Origin: Nitrospirota bacterium
GTDB lineage: Bacteria; Nitrospirota_A; Leptospirillia; Leptospirillales; Leptospirillaceae
Direction of reading: 5' to 3'
DNA length: 7,145 bases
Assembly (NCBI GenBank): GCA_027415455.1
Contig: DAIBSV010000093.1
Span: 1-7,145 of the forward strand
Notes under the pieces: model-generated
Seen by the model: only the letters and a program-made list of their open reading frames with translations
What the model was told of the DNA's origin: nothing
Database searches by the model: none
In this document: positions 1 through 6,179 of the stretch, in pieces
Layout: each line of letters begins with the position of its first letter
Numbering within the stretch: the stretch's first letter is position 1
Program-made: the position numbers and the translations under genes

Positions 1-14
1 TTGACCCGATTCAC

Positions 15-44
15 GAAAAAAAGCCAAACCTAGAGGGATTAGCT
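15..44 (-). terminator. Weak candidate rho-independent terminator (minus strand)
   Basis: Read on the minus strand, an imperfect stem (44-36 against 30-22, seven pairs with two mismatches, 5-nt loop) is followed directly by a run of T (the complement of A16-A22). It would lie downstream of the minus-strand reading frame that ends at 173. The stem is short and broken, so this may be chance in an AT-rich stretch. Confidence 0.2.
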
Positions 45-87
45 CAGGTCTCCACTTGACGACCCGACCAATTCTTATGCAGAGTTG

Positions 88-171
88 ATGTCACTTTGAA
101 ATCCTCGTGCCGCGATAAAAATATCTTCTCGTCTTCATGAGGACGGGATGAATGTCGACAGAAAGTGACAT
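88..171. repeat. 10-bp inverted repeat enclosing smaller palindromes
   Basis: ATGTCACTTT at 88-97 is matched exactly by its reverse complement AAAGTGACAT at 162-171, 64 bp apart. Inside lie a weak GATA/TATC hairpin (114-117 with 122-125) and a 16-bp near-palindrome, CGTCTTCATGAGGACG, at 130-145 with one mismatched pair. As RNA this could fold into a closing stem with two inner hairpins; as DNA it could be a binding site or a small-element remnant. The right arm ends two bases before the stop codon of the minus-strand frame. No function is assigned. Confidence 0.35.
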
Positions 172-172
172 G

Positions 173-420
173 TTATGTATAGGATTCATCCATTATAAGG
201 CCTATCCTTACAGGGTTTCCGTTGTTTGCATCGATTTCCGCAATACTTCGAGTCAATGTTTCCGATGAGAATACACCAAAATGAACAATATGAAATTGTA
301 ATCCGAATTTGTATGCGCTCAATGCCGTTTTTCCTGCCACACCGAGGTAAATGTGGCGACCAATATCGCTCCAAGGGCTGATATCAAACCCGCCTATTGC
401 GGTCTGAGTTGAACGCTTAA
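173..420 (-). pseudogene. Possible C-terminal gene fragment, unrecognised
   Basis: A minus-strand frame ends with TAA at 173-175. It stays open to 637, but only the part from about 420 downward reads like protein: about 77 codons with mixed third positions and plausible hydrophobic patterning, ending NGNPVRIGLIMDESYT. Beyond 420 the frame passes through the IS-like hairpin and then into bioD on another frame, where it is Arg/Pro-rich shadow sequence. No convincing start codon with a ribosome binding site lies within the coding-like part (an internal ATG in another frame is not supported). The stretch is about 44% G+C, much lower than the genes to its right. I do not recognise the protein. It is most likely the 3' end of a gene broken at the hairpin, or chance open sequence. 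Confidence 0.3.
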
Positions 421-461
421 ACCGCGAGCTCCGGCCGTAAGGCCGGGGAATTCGACCAATT
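404..461 (+). mobile_element. Orphan IS200/IS605-like right-end hairpin
   Basis: A perfect GC-rich hairpin, CCGGCC-GTAA-GGCCGG (431-446), extends to an 8-bp stem (429-436 with 441-448, one G-T pair). A TTGAACG-like stretch precedes it and GGGGAATTC follows it. As I remember them, right ends of IS605-family elements often have this layout just after tnpB: a TTGAA-type stretch, a stable hairpin, then a short tail to the cleavage site. No tnpB C-terminus can be read upstream on the plus strand, since stop codons interrupt the frames. It is therefore a solo end or a deletion remnant. Its stem resembles the left-end hairpin at 6856-6875 (both contain CTCCGGC). The orientation is inferred, not proven. 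Confidence 0.45.
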
Positions 462-508
462 GTCTTCCCCGTTCTGTTCCCTCCTCTTTGAAATTCATCC
501 CGGAAATG

Positions 509-539
509 CCGTCGGACAACGTTTCTTCCTTCCGGACGG
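509..539 (-). terminator. Hairpin just downstream of bioD
   Basis: CCGTC-GGA (509-516) can pair with TCC-GACGG (531-533 and 535-539) with G534 bulged, around a 14-nt loop. An alternative pairing is CCGGAA (500-505) with TTCCGG (530-535). Either begins within two bases of the bioD stop codon on the minus strand. No T-run follows, so it may stabilise or mark the 3' end of the transcript rather than act as a classic intrinsic terminator. Confidence 0.25.
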
Positions 540-540
540 A

Positions 541-1191
541 TCAGGCGAACTCGTAGACCGGCAAGGGGTCGAGGAGGGTGCGGAGGGTCTCCGGATTCAC
601 GGAGGAGGCGTCGTCGTGAACTCCCGGCCGGTGGCACAGGAGAAGGGCTCCTGGAGGTAGTCCCTCCTCCCCCAGGATCCGGACCGCGGCCAGGGTGGAG
701 GAAAGGGTTCCCAGGTGGGGATGGGAGACGAGAAGAAGTGTGACGGGGCGACCGAGGCGCCGCACGAGTGCGAGGATGCCCGCTCCATCCGGGAAAAAGG
801 GGCTCAGGATGCCTCCCGCCCCCTCGACGACGACCCGGCGTCCGGAGTCGTAAAACTCCCGGATCCGGTCAGCGAGAAGATCCGGATCGATCCGTCGTCC
901 TTCGACCTTCGCGGCGGTCATCGGATCGAGAGGCCGGGCGAAACGATACCCTTCCCACACCTGCTCCGGAGAGACCCCCGCCCGAAGATAACGGCCGGAA
1001 TCGGGCGCCTCTTCCGGCGACCCCACCCCCGTCTGGACGGGCTTCACGATCTTGAGCCGGCTTCTGTCGGGGGAAAACCGGATCAGTTCCTCCACGAGAC
1101 GTGTCTTCCCGACTCCCGTGTCGGTCCCGACCACGAAGAGGACCGTCCCCGGGGGATGGAGGCTATCCCCGGAAAAAGGCGCCGACAGCAT
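541..1191 (-). CDS. bioD: Dethiobiotin synthetase (ATP-dependent) BioD
   Basis: This cytoplasmic enzyme closes the ureido ring of biotin: 7,8-diaminopelargonate plus CO2 and ATP gives dethiobiotin, the penultimate step of the pathway. The 216-aa length is normal for the family. Visible signatures are the P-loop GTDTGVGKT (residues 22-30), the KPVQTG motif (50-55) whose Lys contacts substrate and phosphate in this family, a conserved Asp at 64, YRFARPLDPMTA (82-93, matching the family's Y-F-x-x-P-x-x-P segment) and VEGAGG (122-127). The ATG at 1191 lies inside the end of the aminotransferase gene (29-nt overlap) and has an AGGAGAGGG Shine-Dalgarno sequence upstream, which supports this start. 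It is the last gene of the minus-strand cluster. No other bio gene is in the window, so the rest of the pathway must be elsewhere. The function call is firm. Confidence 0.93.
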   Translation of the reverse strand: MLSAPFSGDSLHPPGTVLFVVGTDTGVGKTRLVEELIRFSPDRSRLKIVKPVQTGVGSPEEAPDSGRYLRAGVSPEQVWEGYRFARPLDPMTAAKVEGRRIDPDLLADRIREFYDSGRRVVVEGAGGILSPFFPDGAGILALVRRLGRPVTLLLVSHPHLGTLSSTLAAVRILGEEGLPPGALLLCHRPGVHDDASSVNPETLRTLLDPLPVYEFA

Positions 1192-2332
1192 CGATGACCC
1201 TCTCCTGTTCTGAATCGGTCAGCTCCGGAAAGACGGGAAGGGAAATCACCTCCCGGCAGAGCCTCTCAGAAGCGGGAAGCGGACCCGTCTCCGGCAGAAG
1301 ACCGGCAAAGGCCTCCTGACGGTGGAGGGGGATAGGATAGTAGACCTCTGAGCCGATGGCCCGCTCGGAAAGGAGATTCCGGAGGGCGTCCCGTCGTCCT
1401 TCCCCTTCGATCCGGAGGGTGTACTGATGATAGACATGGAAAGACTCGGGACCGGGAATCGGGACGAAGACCCCGGGGATCCCACGGAAGGCCTCGTTGT
1501 AGCGGCTTGCCAGGGCGCGGCGTCTCGCGGTCCACGCCTCGAGGCGGGGAAGCTTGACCGAGAGGATCTTCGCCTGGAGGGCGTCGAGCCGGGCATTGTA
1601 CCCCATCTCCTCGTGCTCGTACCGCTTGCGGCTTCCGTGAACGCGCAGGCGGAGAAGATGGTCCGCGATCTCCGAGTGTTCCGTGGTCACGAGGCCCCCG
1701 TCACCCGCCCCCCCCAGGTTCTTCGTAGGAAAGAAGGAGTAGGCGGCGGCGTTGCTGAAGAGTCCGGGGGGACGGTCCGCGTGCCGGGCCCCCACCGCCT
1801 GGCAGGCGTCCTCGACGATCCAGAGGCCATGGGAGCGGGCCACACGGAAGAGCCCTTCCATGTCGACCATCTGGCCGTAGAGGTGGACAGCCATCACCCC
1901 GGCCAGGGGATGGTTCCCCCGCCGGGTCACCGGCCGGTCGTCCGGTCCTGGACGGGTCTCCTCGCGCAGGAAGCGGTCGAGAATGTCGGGAGTCAGGAGG
2001 AAAGAGGAGGGGTCGATATCGATGAAAACCGGCCTTCCGCCGGCCAGGGAGACGGCGCTGGCCGAGGCGAAGAAGGTGAAGGAGGGGACGAGAACCCCCT
2101 GCCCCCGGAGGAGACCCGAGGCGACGAGCGAGAGCACGAGGGCATCCGTTCCGGAGGAGACCCCGACGGCCCGGGAAAGGCCGAAGGCTTCGGCGAACTG
2201 CCTCTCGAAGTCGGCGACCGTCGGACCGAGGATGAACTGCTGGCTTTTGAGAAGCGGAAGAATGGCCTCCTGGATCTCTTTTTCCATGGAGGCGTACTGG
2301 CGGGTCAGATCGAAGAAGGGAACGGGTGTCAT
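1163..2332 (-). CDS. DegT/DnrJ/EryC1/StrS-family PLP-dependent sugar aminotransferase
   Basis: A 389-aa cytoplasmic aminotransferase of the family that moves an amino group, usually from glutamate, to nucleotide-activated keto-sugars for surface polysaccharides or glycans. Landmarks are the N-terminal FFDL...ILGP segment (6-37), SSGTDA (59-64, cofactor phosphate region), VHLYGQ (149-154), VEDACQA (173-179, Asp175 for the pyridine nitrogen), and SFFPTKNLGGAGDGG (199-213) with Lys204 as the likely Schiff-base lysine. HVYHQYTLRI (299-308) and VYYPIPLHRQ (330-339) are typical of the WbpE/FdtB-like branch. The frame is open 51 codons further upstream, but that stretch overlaps the lipoprotein gene. 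The ATG at 2332 gives the normal family N-terminus and sits 2 nt after the upstream stop (TGACCATG), with no strong Shine-Dalgarno, so translation is probably coupled. The exact sugar substrate cannot be told from sequence. Confidence 0.9.
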   Translation of the reverse strand: MTPVPFFDLTRQYASMEKEIQEAILPLLKSQQFILGPTVADFERQFAEAFGLSRAVGVSSGTDALVLSLVASGLLRGQGVLVPSFTFFASASAVSLAGGRPVFIDIDPSSFLLTPDILDRFLREETRPGPDDRPVTRRGNHPLAGVMAVHLYGQMVDMEGLFRVARSHGLWIVEDACQAVGARHADRPPGLFSNAAAYSFFPTKNLGGAGDGGLVTTEHSEIADHLLRLRVHGSRKRYEHEEMGYNARLDALQAKILSVKLPRLEAWTARRRALASRYNEAFRGIPGVFVPIPGPESFHVYHQYTLRIEGEGRRDALRNLLSERAIGSEVYYPIPLHRQEAFAGLLPETGPLPASERLCREVISLPVFPELTDSEQERVIDAVGAFFRG

Positions 2333-2334
2333 GG

Positions 2335-4611
2335 TCAGGCTGCATCCGAGGAATAAGGGTTGGAATTCCGGGTAAAGCCGGGGAAGAGGACTGATCCCGG
2401 ACGAAGGGTCGAAGCGCCGCTCAGAGACTTCCGGACGGTCCTCTGCGACGGGGAGAGTACCGGAATGGTCAGCACCGTGCCCCATGGCAGATCGTTCGGG
2501 TTGTTCACGAGGGACCGGTTCGCCCTCTCGAGAAGCTTCCAGTATCGGGGAGACCCGTAGACCCTGGCCTTGGCGGCGATGGACTGGAGGGTGTCCCCAG
2601 TCTCGACACGGTAGTAGCGGAGGGGGCCGGATGGGGGATGGAGCCGGACCCAGAGGCGGACCGCCTGACGCAGGTCGCCGATGAAGGCCGGATCGCTCCG
2701 GGCATACCAGGAGAGATAGCGCAGAACCCTCCGGTGGCGGAGGGGATGGATCATGATGGATTCGCGCATGTGGGCCCTCGAGAGCGAGTCGAGAAACTCC
2801 GGTAGGGGGACGGCGGGCGAAGGGGCCCCCTTCGGGAGGAGAAAGGAGAGAAGCAGGGCTTTCCTGTCCCCGGTGAAAGGATGGTCCTTCATGGAGAGGG
2901 AGAGGTGATGCTCGATGCGTCCCTCATGGTCGAGAACGGTCGGATCGTGGGGCATGGACGATAGCGCCTGGGTCTCTTCGCGGAGGGCCTTCAGATAGTG
3001 TCCCTGGCGGTCGTAGAGCCACCCGAGACTGTCGCGATAGGCGCCGTTCTTCGGGTCGATGGTCAGGGCATGGAGGATCATGTAGCGCGCCTTGACCAGA
3101 TCTCCGTGCTCGACGACCTCGGTGTAGCCCAGATAGTTGAGGGCGTCCGCGAACCCCTTGTCGATCTCGAGGGTTTTTTTGAGAAGGGCCGTCACCCGTG
3201 GAAGATAGCGCTTGTGATCCCACTGGTCGTAGAGAATGGCCTTGTTGAAGATCAGGATCGGATTGCGGGCGGAGAGCCTTTCGGCTTCATCCAGCGCCCG
3301 GAGGGCCCGGGAATATTTTTTCTGGTCCATGTAGGCCAGCGCGATCGAAAAGGAGATTTCCCACCGTTCGGGGGAGAGGCTTCTGGCGTCCCTGAGATAA
3401 AGAAGCGCCTTCGGGCTGTTGTCCAGTCTCCGGTAGAGATCCCCGAGGTCGTAGGCCCCCTCGTAAAGGTTGGGAAAGCGCCGGATCATCAGGTGATAGG
3501 TATCGATCGCCCGCGTGAAATGAAGGGACTTCTCGTAGACCGACCCCAGAAAGGAGAGAAGACGGGGATCCTCTGGATGGCTCCGGAGGATCTCCTCGAT
3601 CTGGCGGATCGCCTCGTCGTAGCGGCTTTCCTGGACCAGGAGCGAGGAAAGGATCAGGGGAAGACGGTTGTTGCTGGGGTGCTCTGCGATGGCCCTTTTG
3701 AGAAGACGCACCGCTTCGGGATAGGCCTCGAGGGAGAAGTAGGTCTTGAGAAGCTTGACCTCGAGATCGATGCGGCCGACCTCCTGCAGGGACAGAAGAG
3801 TTTCGTAGTTCTTTCGGGCCTTCGCCCATTCCCCCTTCCGCGAGTACAGGTCGCCCAGGGATTCGAGCGCCGGGGCGAAGCGGGGATCCCGGGAACGCGA
3901 GAGGCGATAGAGCGAAAGCGCCCGGGCGTCGTCTCCCGCCCTCTCGTACCGGAACCCCAGATAGAAGGGAAGATAGGCCGAATGCGGACTCATACGAACC
4001 CCTTTTTCCAGGATACCGAGAGATTTTTGCCTCTCTCCCAGCTTCGAATAGATGTCGGAGAGGGCGATATAGGCCTCGTCCTTCAGCGGGTCGAGTTCGA
4101 GAACATGATTCCTGTAAATCGGAACGATCTTCTCGAGATAGGCTTTCTGGCGGGCCGGGTCGGGCTCCTTGACGGCTTCGAGCTGAAGTAGAGTGCCCAG
4201 AAGAAGCCATGGCTTGAGGCGGTTCGGATTGCTCCGGGCCAGCTTCCCGACGACCGACACCGCCTCGGAAAGGTTGCCGGTCTTGGCGAGGACGCGGGCC
4301 TCCTGAAGGCCCAGATACACGGAATGCGGCTTGTAGGCCAGCGCCTTTTTGACCTCGTCCAGGGCAAGGAAGGGATTGTCGAGGGTCAGGGCGATATCGG
4401 CCTGAATCTCATGATAGTAGGCCTGCCAGGGATACGGACGGTCGACATGGCCCGTTTTCTGGATCGGGATCCGGGTTTCCTGGCGGGGCAGTCCGGAGGA
4501 TCCGGATGCGGAGGCTTGCTCCGGCCTGGGGAGGGCTGCCGACTGGCAGGATGCCAGAAAAAGGCAGGCCGCCAGGGCGAGATATCCACGAAATAACAGG
4601 GACCGGATCAT
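2335..4611 (-). CDS. TPR-repeat lipoprotein with C-terminal LysM domain
   Basis: A 758-aa predicted envelope lipoprotein. Residues 1-22 form a lipoprotein signal peptide: Arg3 and Arg8, a hydrophobic core, and lipobox L-A-S-C with Cys22 as the acylated residue. A low-complexity Ser/Gln/Pro linker follows to about 55. Residues about 65-555 are TPR-like helical repeats (for example PLKDEAYIALSDIYSKLGE at 175-193). They include the ALNYLGY (490-496) and DSLGW (527-531) motifs seen in bacterial TPR lipoproteins. A poorly characterised region (560-660) leads to a LysM domain (667-718: YRVETGDTLQSIA at its start, LPWGTVLTIPVL at its end), which binds peptidoglycan-type glycans, and a 40-residue polar tail. 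It probably tethers an outer-membrane-anchored TPR scaffold to the cell wall. The ATG at 4611 has GAGG upstream. The stop is 2 nt before the aminotransferase start. Partners are unknown. Confidence 0.85.
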   Translation of the reverse strand: MIRSLLFRGYLALAACLFLASCQSAALPRPEQASASGSSGLPRQETRIPIQKTGHVDRPYPWQAYYHEIQADIALTLDNPFLALDEVKKALAYKPHSVYLGLQEARVLAKTGNLSEAVSVVGKLARSNPNRLKPWLLLGTLLQLEAVKEPDPARQKAYLEKIVPIYRNHVLELDPLKDEAYIALSDIYSKLGERQKSLGILEKGVRMSPHSAYLPFYLGFRYERAGDDARALSLYRLSRSRDPRFAPALESLGDLYSRKGEWAKARKNYETLLSLQEVGRIDLEVKLLKTYFSLEAYPEAVRLLKRAIAEHPSNNRLPLILSSLLVQESRYDEAIRQIEEILRSHPEDPRLLSFLGSVYEKSLHFTRAIDTYHLMIRRFPNLYEGAYDLGDLYRRLDNSPKALLYLRDARSLSPERWEISFSIALAYMDQKKYSRALRALDEAERLSARNPILIFNKAILYDQWDHKRYLPRVTALLKKTLEIDKGFADALNYLGYTEVVEHGDLVKARYMILHALTIDPKNGAYRDSLGWLYDRQGHYLKALREETQALSSMPHDPTVLDHEGRIEHHLSLSMKDHPFTGDRKALLLSFLLPKGAPSPAVPLPEFLDSLSRAHMRESIMIHPLRHRRVLRYLSWYARSDPAFIGDLRQAVRLWVRLHPPSGPLRYYRVETGDTLQSIAAKARVYGSPRYWKLLERANRSLVNNPNDLPWGTVLTIPVLSPSQRTVRKSLSGASTLRPGSVLFPGFTRNSNPYSSDAA

Positions 4612-4695
4612 GAAAGCCTCATCTGGTTTTGGCCGGAATGGAGCGCCCGGCGGGATGAATGCGATTTTCGGCGGTTGGGAACGGATGGCCCGGAC

Positions 4696-5319
4696 CTAGC
4701 GCACGGGGGAGGACGGACGCATCTGGATCTCTCTCATGTCCCCTCCCAGAACCGCCCCCGGAACATAGTCGTAGACCGGCTGGGTGACGACGGGCCGCAC
4801 GGTGACCGTCGCCGAGGCGTAGGCGAGCCCCACCACCTTGGGAGAGGCGTTCAGGAGACCTGCCATGGATCCGGGCCAGTGGGCGTGAACCGACACGATG
4901 GAAAAAAGAGAGCCGAGGTCGATTCTCGCCGTGACCGATCCACCCCGGCAATCGAGAAAGGGGATCGACTTCCTCACCGGTAACCGGAAGCCCGTGGACA
5001 GCGTCAGGAAGACTCCTTCGCGGGAAGTCTGCTCGAAAAGATAGACCTTGCGCCGACCGTCCATCGCGAGCCGGTAGCGGAGCTGAAGAGGCGGCTCCGC
5101 GGAGGTCGTCCAGAAGCCTCTCGCCCCGTTCCATTCCCCGTACCCCGGGAGAAGGGTCATCAGGGCTTTTTTATTGTCCTGAAGCAGAATATGGATTCCT
5201 CCCAGTGACCGGGAGGGATTTCCGGGGACTCCCAGGATCTTCCCTGGTCTGAACCCCAGCCGCTGTCGACACCCTTCAGCCGGTAACAGATACAGCAGGA
5301 GAAAGGCATTCTGATTCAC
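4696..5319 (-). CDS. Hypothetical protein, unrecognised, 207 aa
   Basis: I do not recognise this protein. It begins at GTG 5319, with only a weak GGCGGGA sequence in front. No ATG, GTG or TTG lies further upstream in frame before a TAG. A better AGGAG sits 8 nt before an in-frame ATT four codons upstream, so the true start is uncertain. The N-terminus (AFLLLYLLPAEGC) looks like a short hydrophobic segment ending at Cys17; the residues before the Cys do not fit a normal lipobox, so export is possible but not shown. The middle (about 80-140) has alternating patterns consistent with beta-strands (RKVYLFEQTSREGVFLTLS) and the C-terminus is Val/Tyr/Pro-rich (VVTQPVYDYVPGAVLGG). It lies 84 nt upstream of the lipoprotein gene with no visible terminator between, so it may be the first gene of that operon. 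A competing frame (4619-5134) is Arg/Pro-rich shadow. Confidence 0.6.
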   Translation of the reverse strand: MNQNAFLLLYLLPAEGCRQRLGFRPGKILGVPGNPSRSLGGIHILLQDNKKALMTLLPGYGEWNGARGFWTTSAEPPLQLRYRLAMDGRRKVYLFEQTSREGVFLTLSTGFRLPVRKSIPFLDCRGGSVTARIDLGSLFSIVSVHAHWPGSMAGLLNASPKVVGLAYASATVTVRPVVTQPVYDYVPGAVLGGDMREIQMRPSSPVR

Positions 5320-5376
5320 GGTCCCGCCAATTTTTAAGGCTCCTCGTGATATTTGCCGGAAAGACTCCCACGGACC

Positions 5377-5385
5377 ATTCTACCA
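5377..5385 (-). promoter_or_regulatory. Candidate extended -10 promoter for the minus-strand cluster
   Basis: On the minus strand the sequence reads TGGTAGAAT: a TG-N extension plus a -10 hexamer (TAGAAT) one mismatch from consensus. The -35 region is poor. Transcription would start near 5370, leaving a leader of about 50 nt before the GTG at 5319. It sits in the 151-bp gap between two genes, the right place for a promoter. Prediction by eye only. Confidence 0.35.
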
Positions 5386-5450
5386 CAAAGGGTCCGATCT
5401 TCAGAAACCGCATGGCACCGTCTGGAAGAGGCCGACCGGAGCAGGCGATC

Positions 5451-5463
5451 GCAAGCCGCTTGC
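5451..5463 (-). terminator. Small hairpin after the DUF3105-like gene
   Basis: GCAAG-CCG-CTTGC (5451-5463) forms a 5-bp stem with a 3-nt loop, beginning 7 nt past the stop codon of the minus-strand gene that ends at 5471. No T-tract follows, so intrinsic termination is doubtful. If it does terminate, the DUF3105-like gene is separate from the cluster at 541-5319. Confidence 0.2.
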
Positions 5464-5470
5464 ACCGGCG

Positions 5471-6166
5471 CTATTTGTTTCTTGCGATCTGGCCACGATA
5501 GCGGGAAAGAAAAAGATTCATCTTCATCCTGTCGAGTGTGGGGAGAGGAAGAATCCTCCGCCAGGCCAGAAGAACGATCGGATCATTGAAGCGGGCCTTC
5601 ACCAGGACGACAGCATATCCGATCTTCTGCTGCTGGAGGAAGCCCTCTTTTGAGGCGTCGCTGCTTGCGATCCCATGGAGCGCCGCGACCGTCGTGGCGG
5701 GGACGCGGGAGGGATCGTAAAAAAGGATGATGTTCCCACGGTGGATGACATTGACGATCGTGCAGGGGGAAAGGGCGCTGTCATCGAGGTCGTTTCGGGG
5801 AACATAGGTATCGGTCATCAGCCCGGAGGTTGGCGGATTCGAGTTGTAGTGAAAACCCTGGCACGCTTCCGGATCCCGGGTCACGCCGTGGCCCTGCTCC
5901 GGGTAGCGGAGGATGCCCGAACGGATCGGCTGGAAGGGCTGGTTGCTTCCGCCGCCGAAAGATCCCATCATCGGCATGAAGGGCGTCCCGCCCGGGTTCA
6001 TTCCGCTTCCGCTGTCGGCCCAGAGGGCGGCCGGTCCCTTGAAAAAAAAGAAAAGAAGCGCTAGGAATAAAAGGATTGACGTTTCGGACCGTTTTGTCCT
6101 CCTCTCTTTCCCTGCCGGGGCGGGAAAAGAAGGGACGAAAAAACCTTCCCAGAGGGAGCTTCCCAT
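5471..6166 (-). CDS. Secreted DUF3105-like protein (divergent)
   Basis: From the ATG at 6166 this is 231 aa: a long basic n-region (GKERRTKRSE), a strongly hydrophobic core (about residues 30-42, LLFLALLFFFF), and a probable signal-peptidase site after ALWA (residue 50). The mature protein starts with a Gly/Met/Pro-rich linker, then a domain resembling DUF3105: HYNSNPPTSG (106-115), IVNVIHRGNIILFYDP (137-152), PIVLLAWRRI (196-205) and FLSRYRGQ (219-226). These match, in order, the family's YPPTSGxH, VHxLEHGGVVxxY, xALTAWxR and FxxxYRG blocks as I remember them. The usual His residues of the middle block appear changed. The function of DUF3105 is unknown. The start is uncertain: ATG 6178 is also possible, and a strong AGGAGGA (6097-6103) lies inside the reading frame without a start codon at normal spacing. 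An 8-T run encodes part of the signal core. Confidence 0.65.
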   Translation of the reverse strand: MGSSLWEGFFVPSFPAPAGKERRTKRSETSILLFLALLFFFFKGPAALWADSGSGMNPGGTPFMPMMGSFGGGSNQPFQPIRSGILRYPEQGHGVTRDPEACQGFHYNSNPPTSGLMTDTYVPRNDLDDSALSPCTIVNVIHRGNIILFYDPSRVPATTVAALHGIASSDASKEGFLQQQKIGYAVVLVKARFNDPIVLLAWRRILPLPTLDRMKMNLFLSRYRGQIARNK

Positions 6167-6179
6167 CAAAAATTCCATT

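Noticed and set aside
36..110. tRNA-like start (GGATTAGCTCAG) at 36-47.
   Set aside because: There is no matching D-stem partner, anticodon arm, T-arm consensus or acceptor pairing downstream.
65..461. Nine-base direct repeat CGACCAATT at 65-73 and 453-461, which could be a target-site duplication around an element spanning 74-452.
   Set aside because: One 9-mer match within 400 bp is likely by chance, IS200/IS605 elements do not duplicate targets, and no terminal inverted repeats flank the interval.
1427..4191. Long open plus-strand frames at 1427-2356 (309 codons) and 2998-4191 (397 codons) opposite the aminotransferase and lipoprotein genes.
   Set aside because: They are antisense shadows of clear GC-rich genes on the minus strand, with no recognisable domains or sensible starts.
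4619..5134. Minus-strand frame of 171 codons overlapping the 207-aa gene.
   Set aside because: Arg/Pro/Gly-rich composition without protein-like patterning; the frame at 4696-5319 is much more protein-like.
5445..5452. GCGATCGC octamer, the HIP1 palindrome abundant in cyanobacteria.
   Set aside because: I noticed only one copy, which carries no taxonomic weight.
6042..6049. Run of eight A (T on the coding strand) in the signal-peptide part of the DUF3105-like gene, as a phase-variation tract.
   Set aside because: Short, encodes a plausible Phe-rich hydrophobic core in frame, and shifting frame there reveals no better start; slippage cannot be judged from one sequence.
5913..6179. Upstream extension of the plus-strand outer-membrane protein frame to ATG 5913.
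   Set aside because: It is antisense to conserved blocks of the DUF3105-like gene, and the extension would bury the signal peptide about 90 residues inside the protein.
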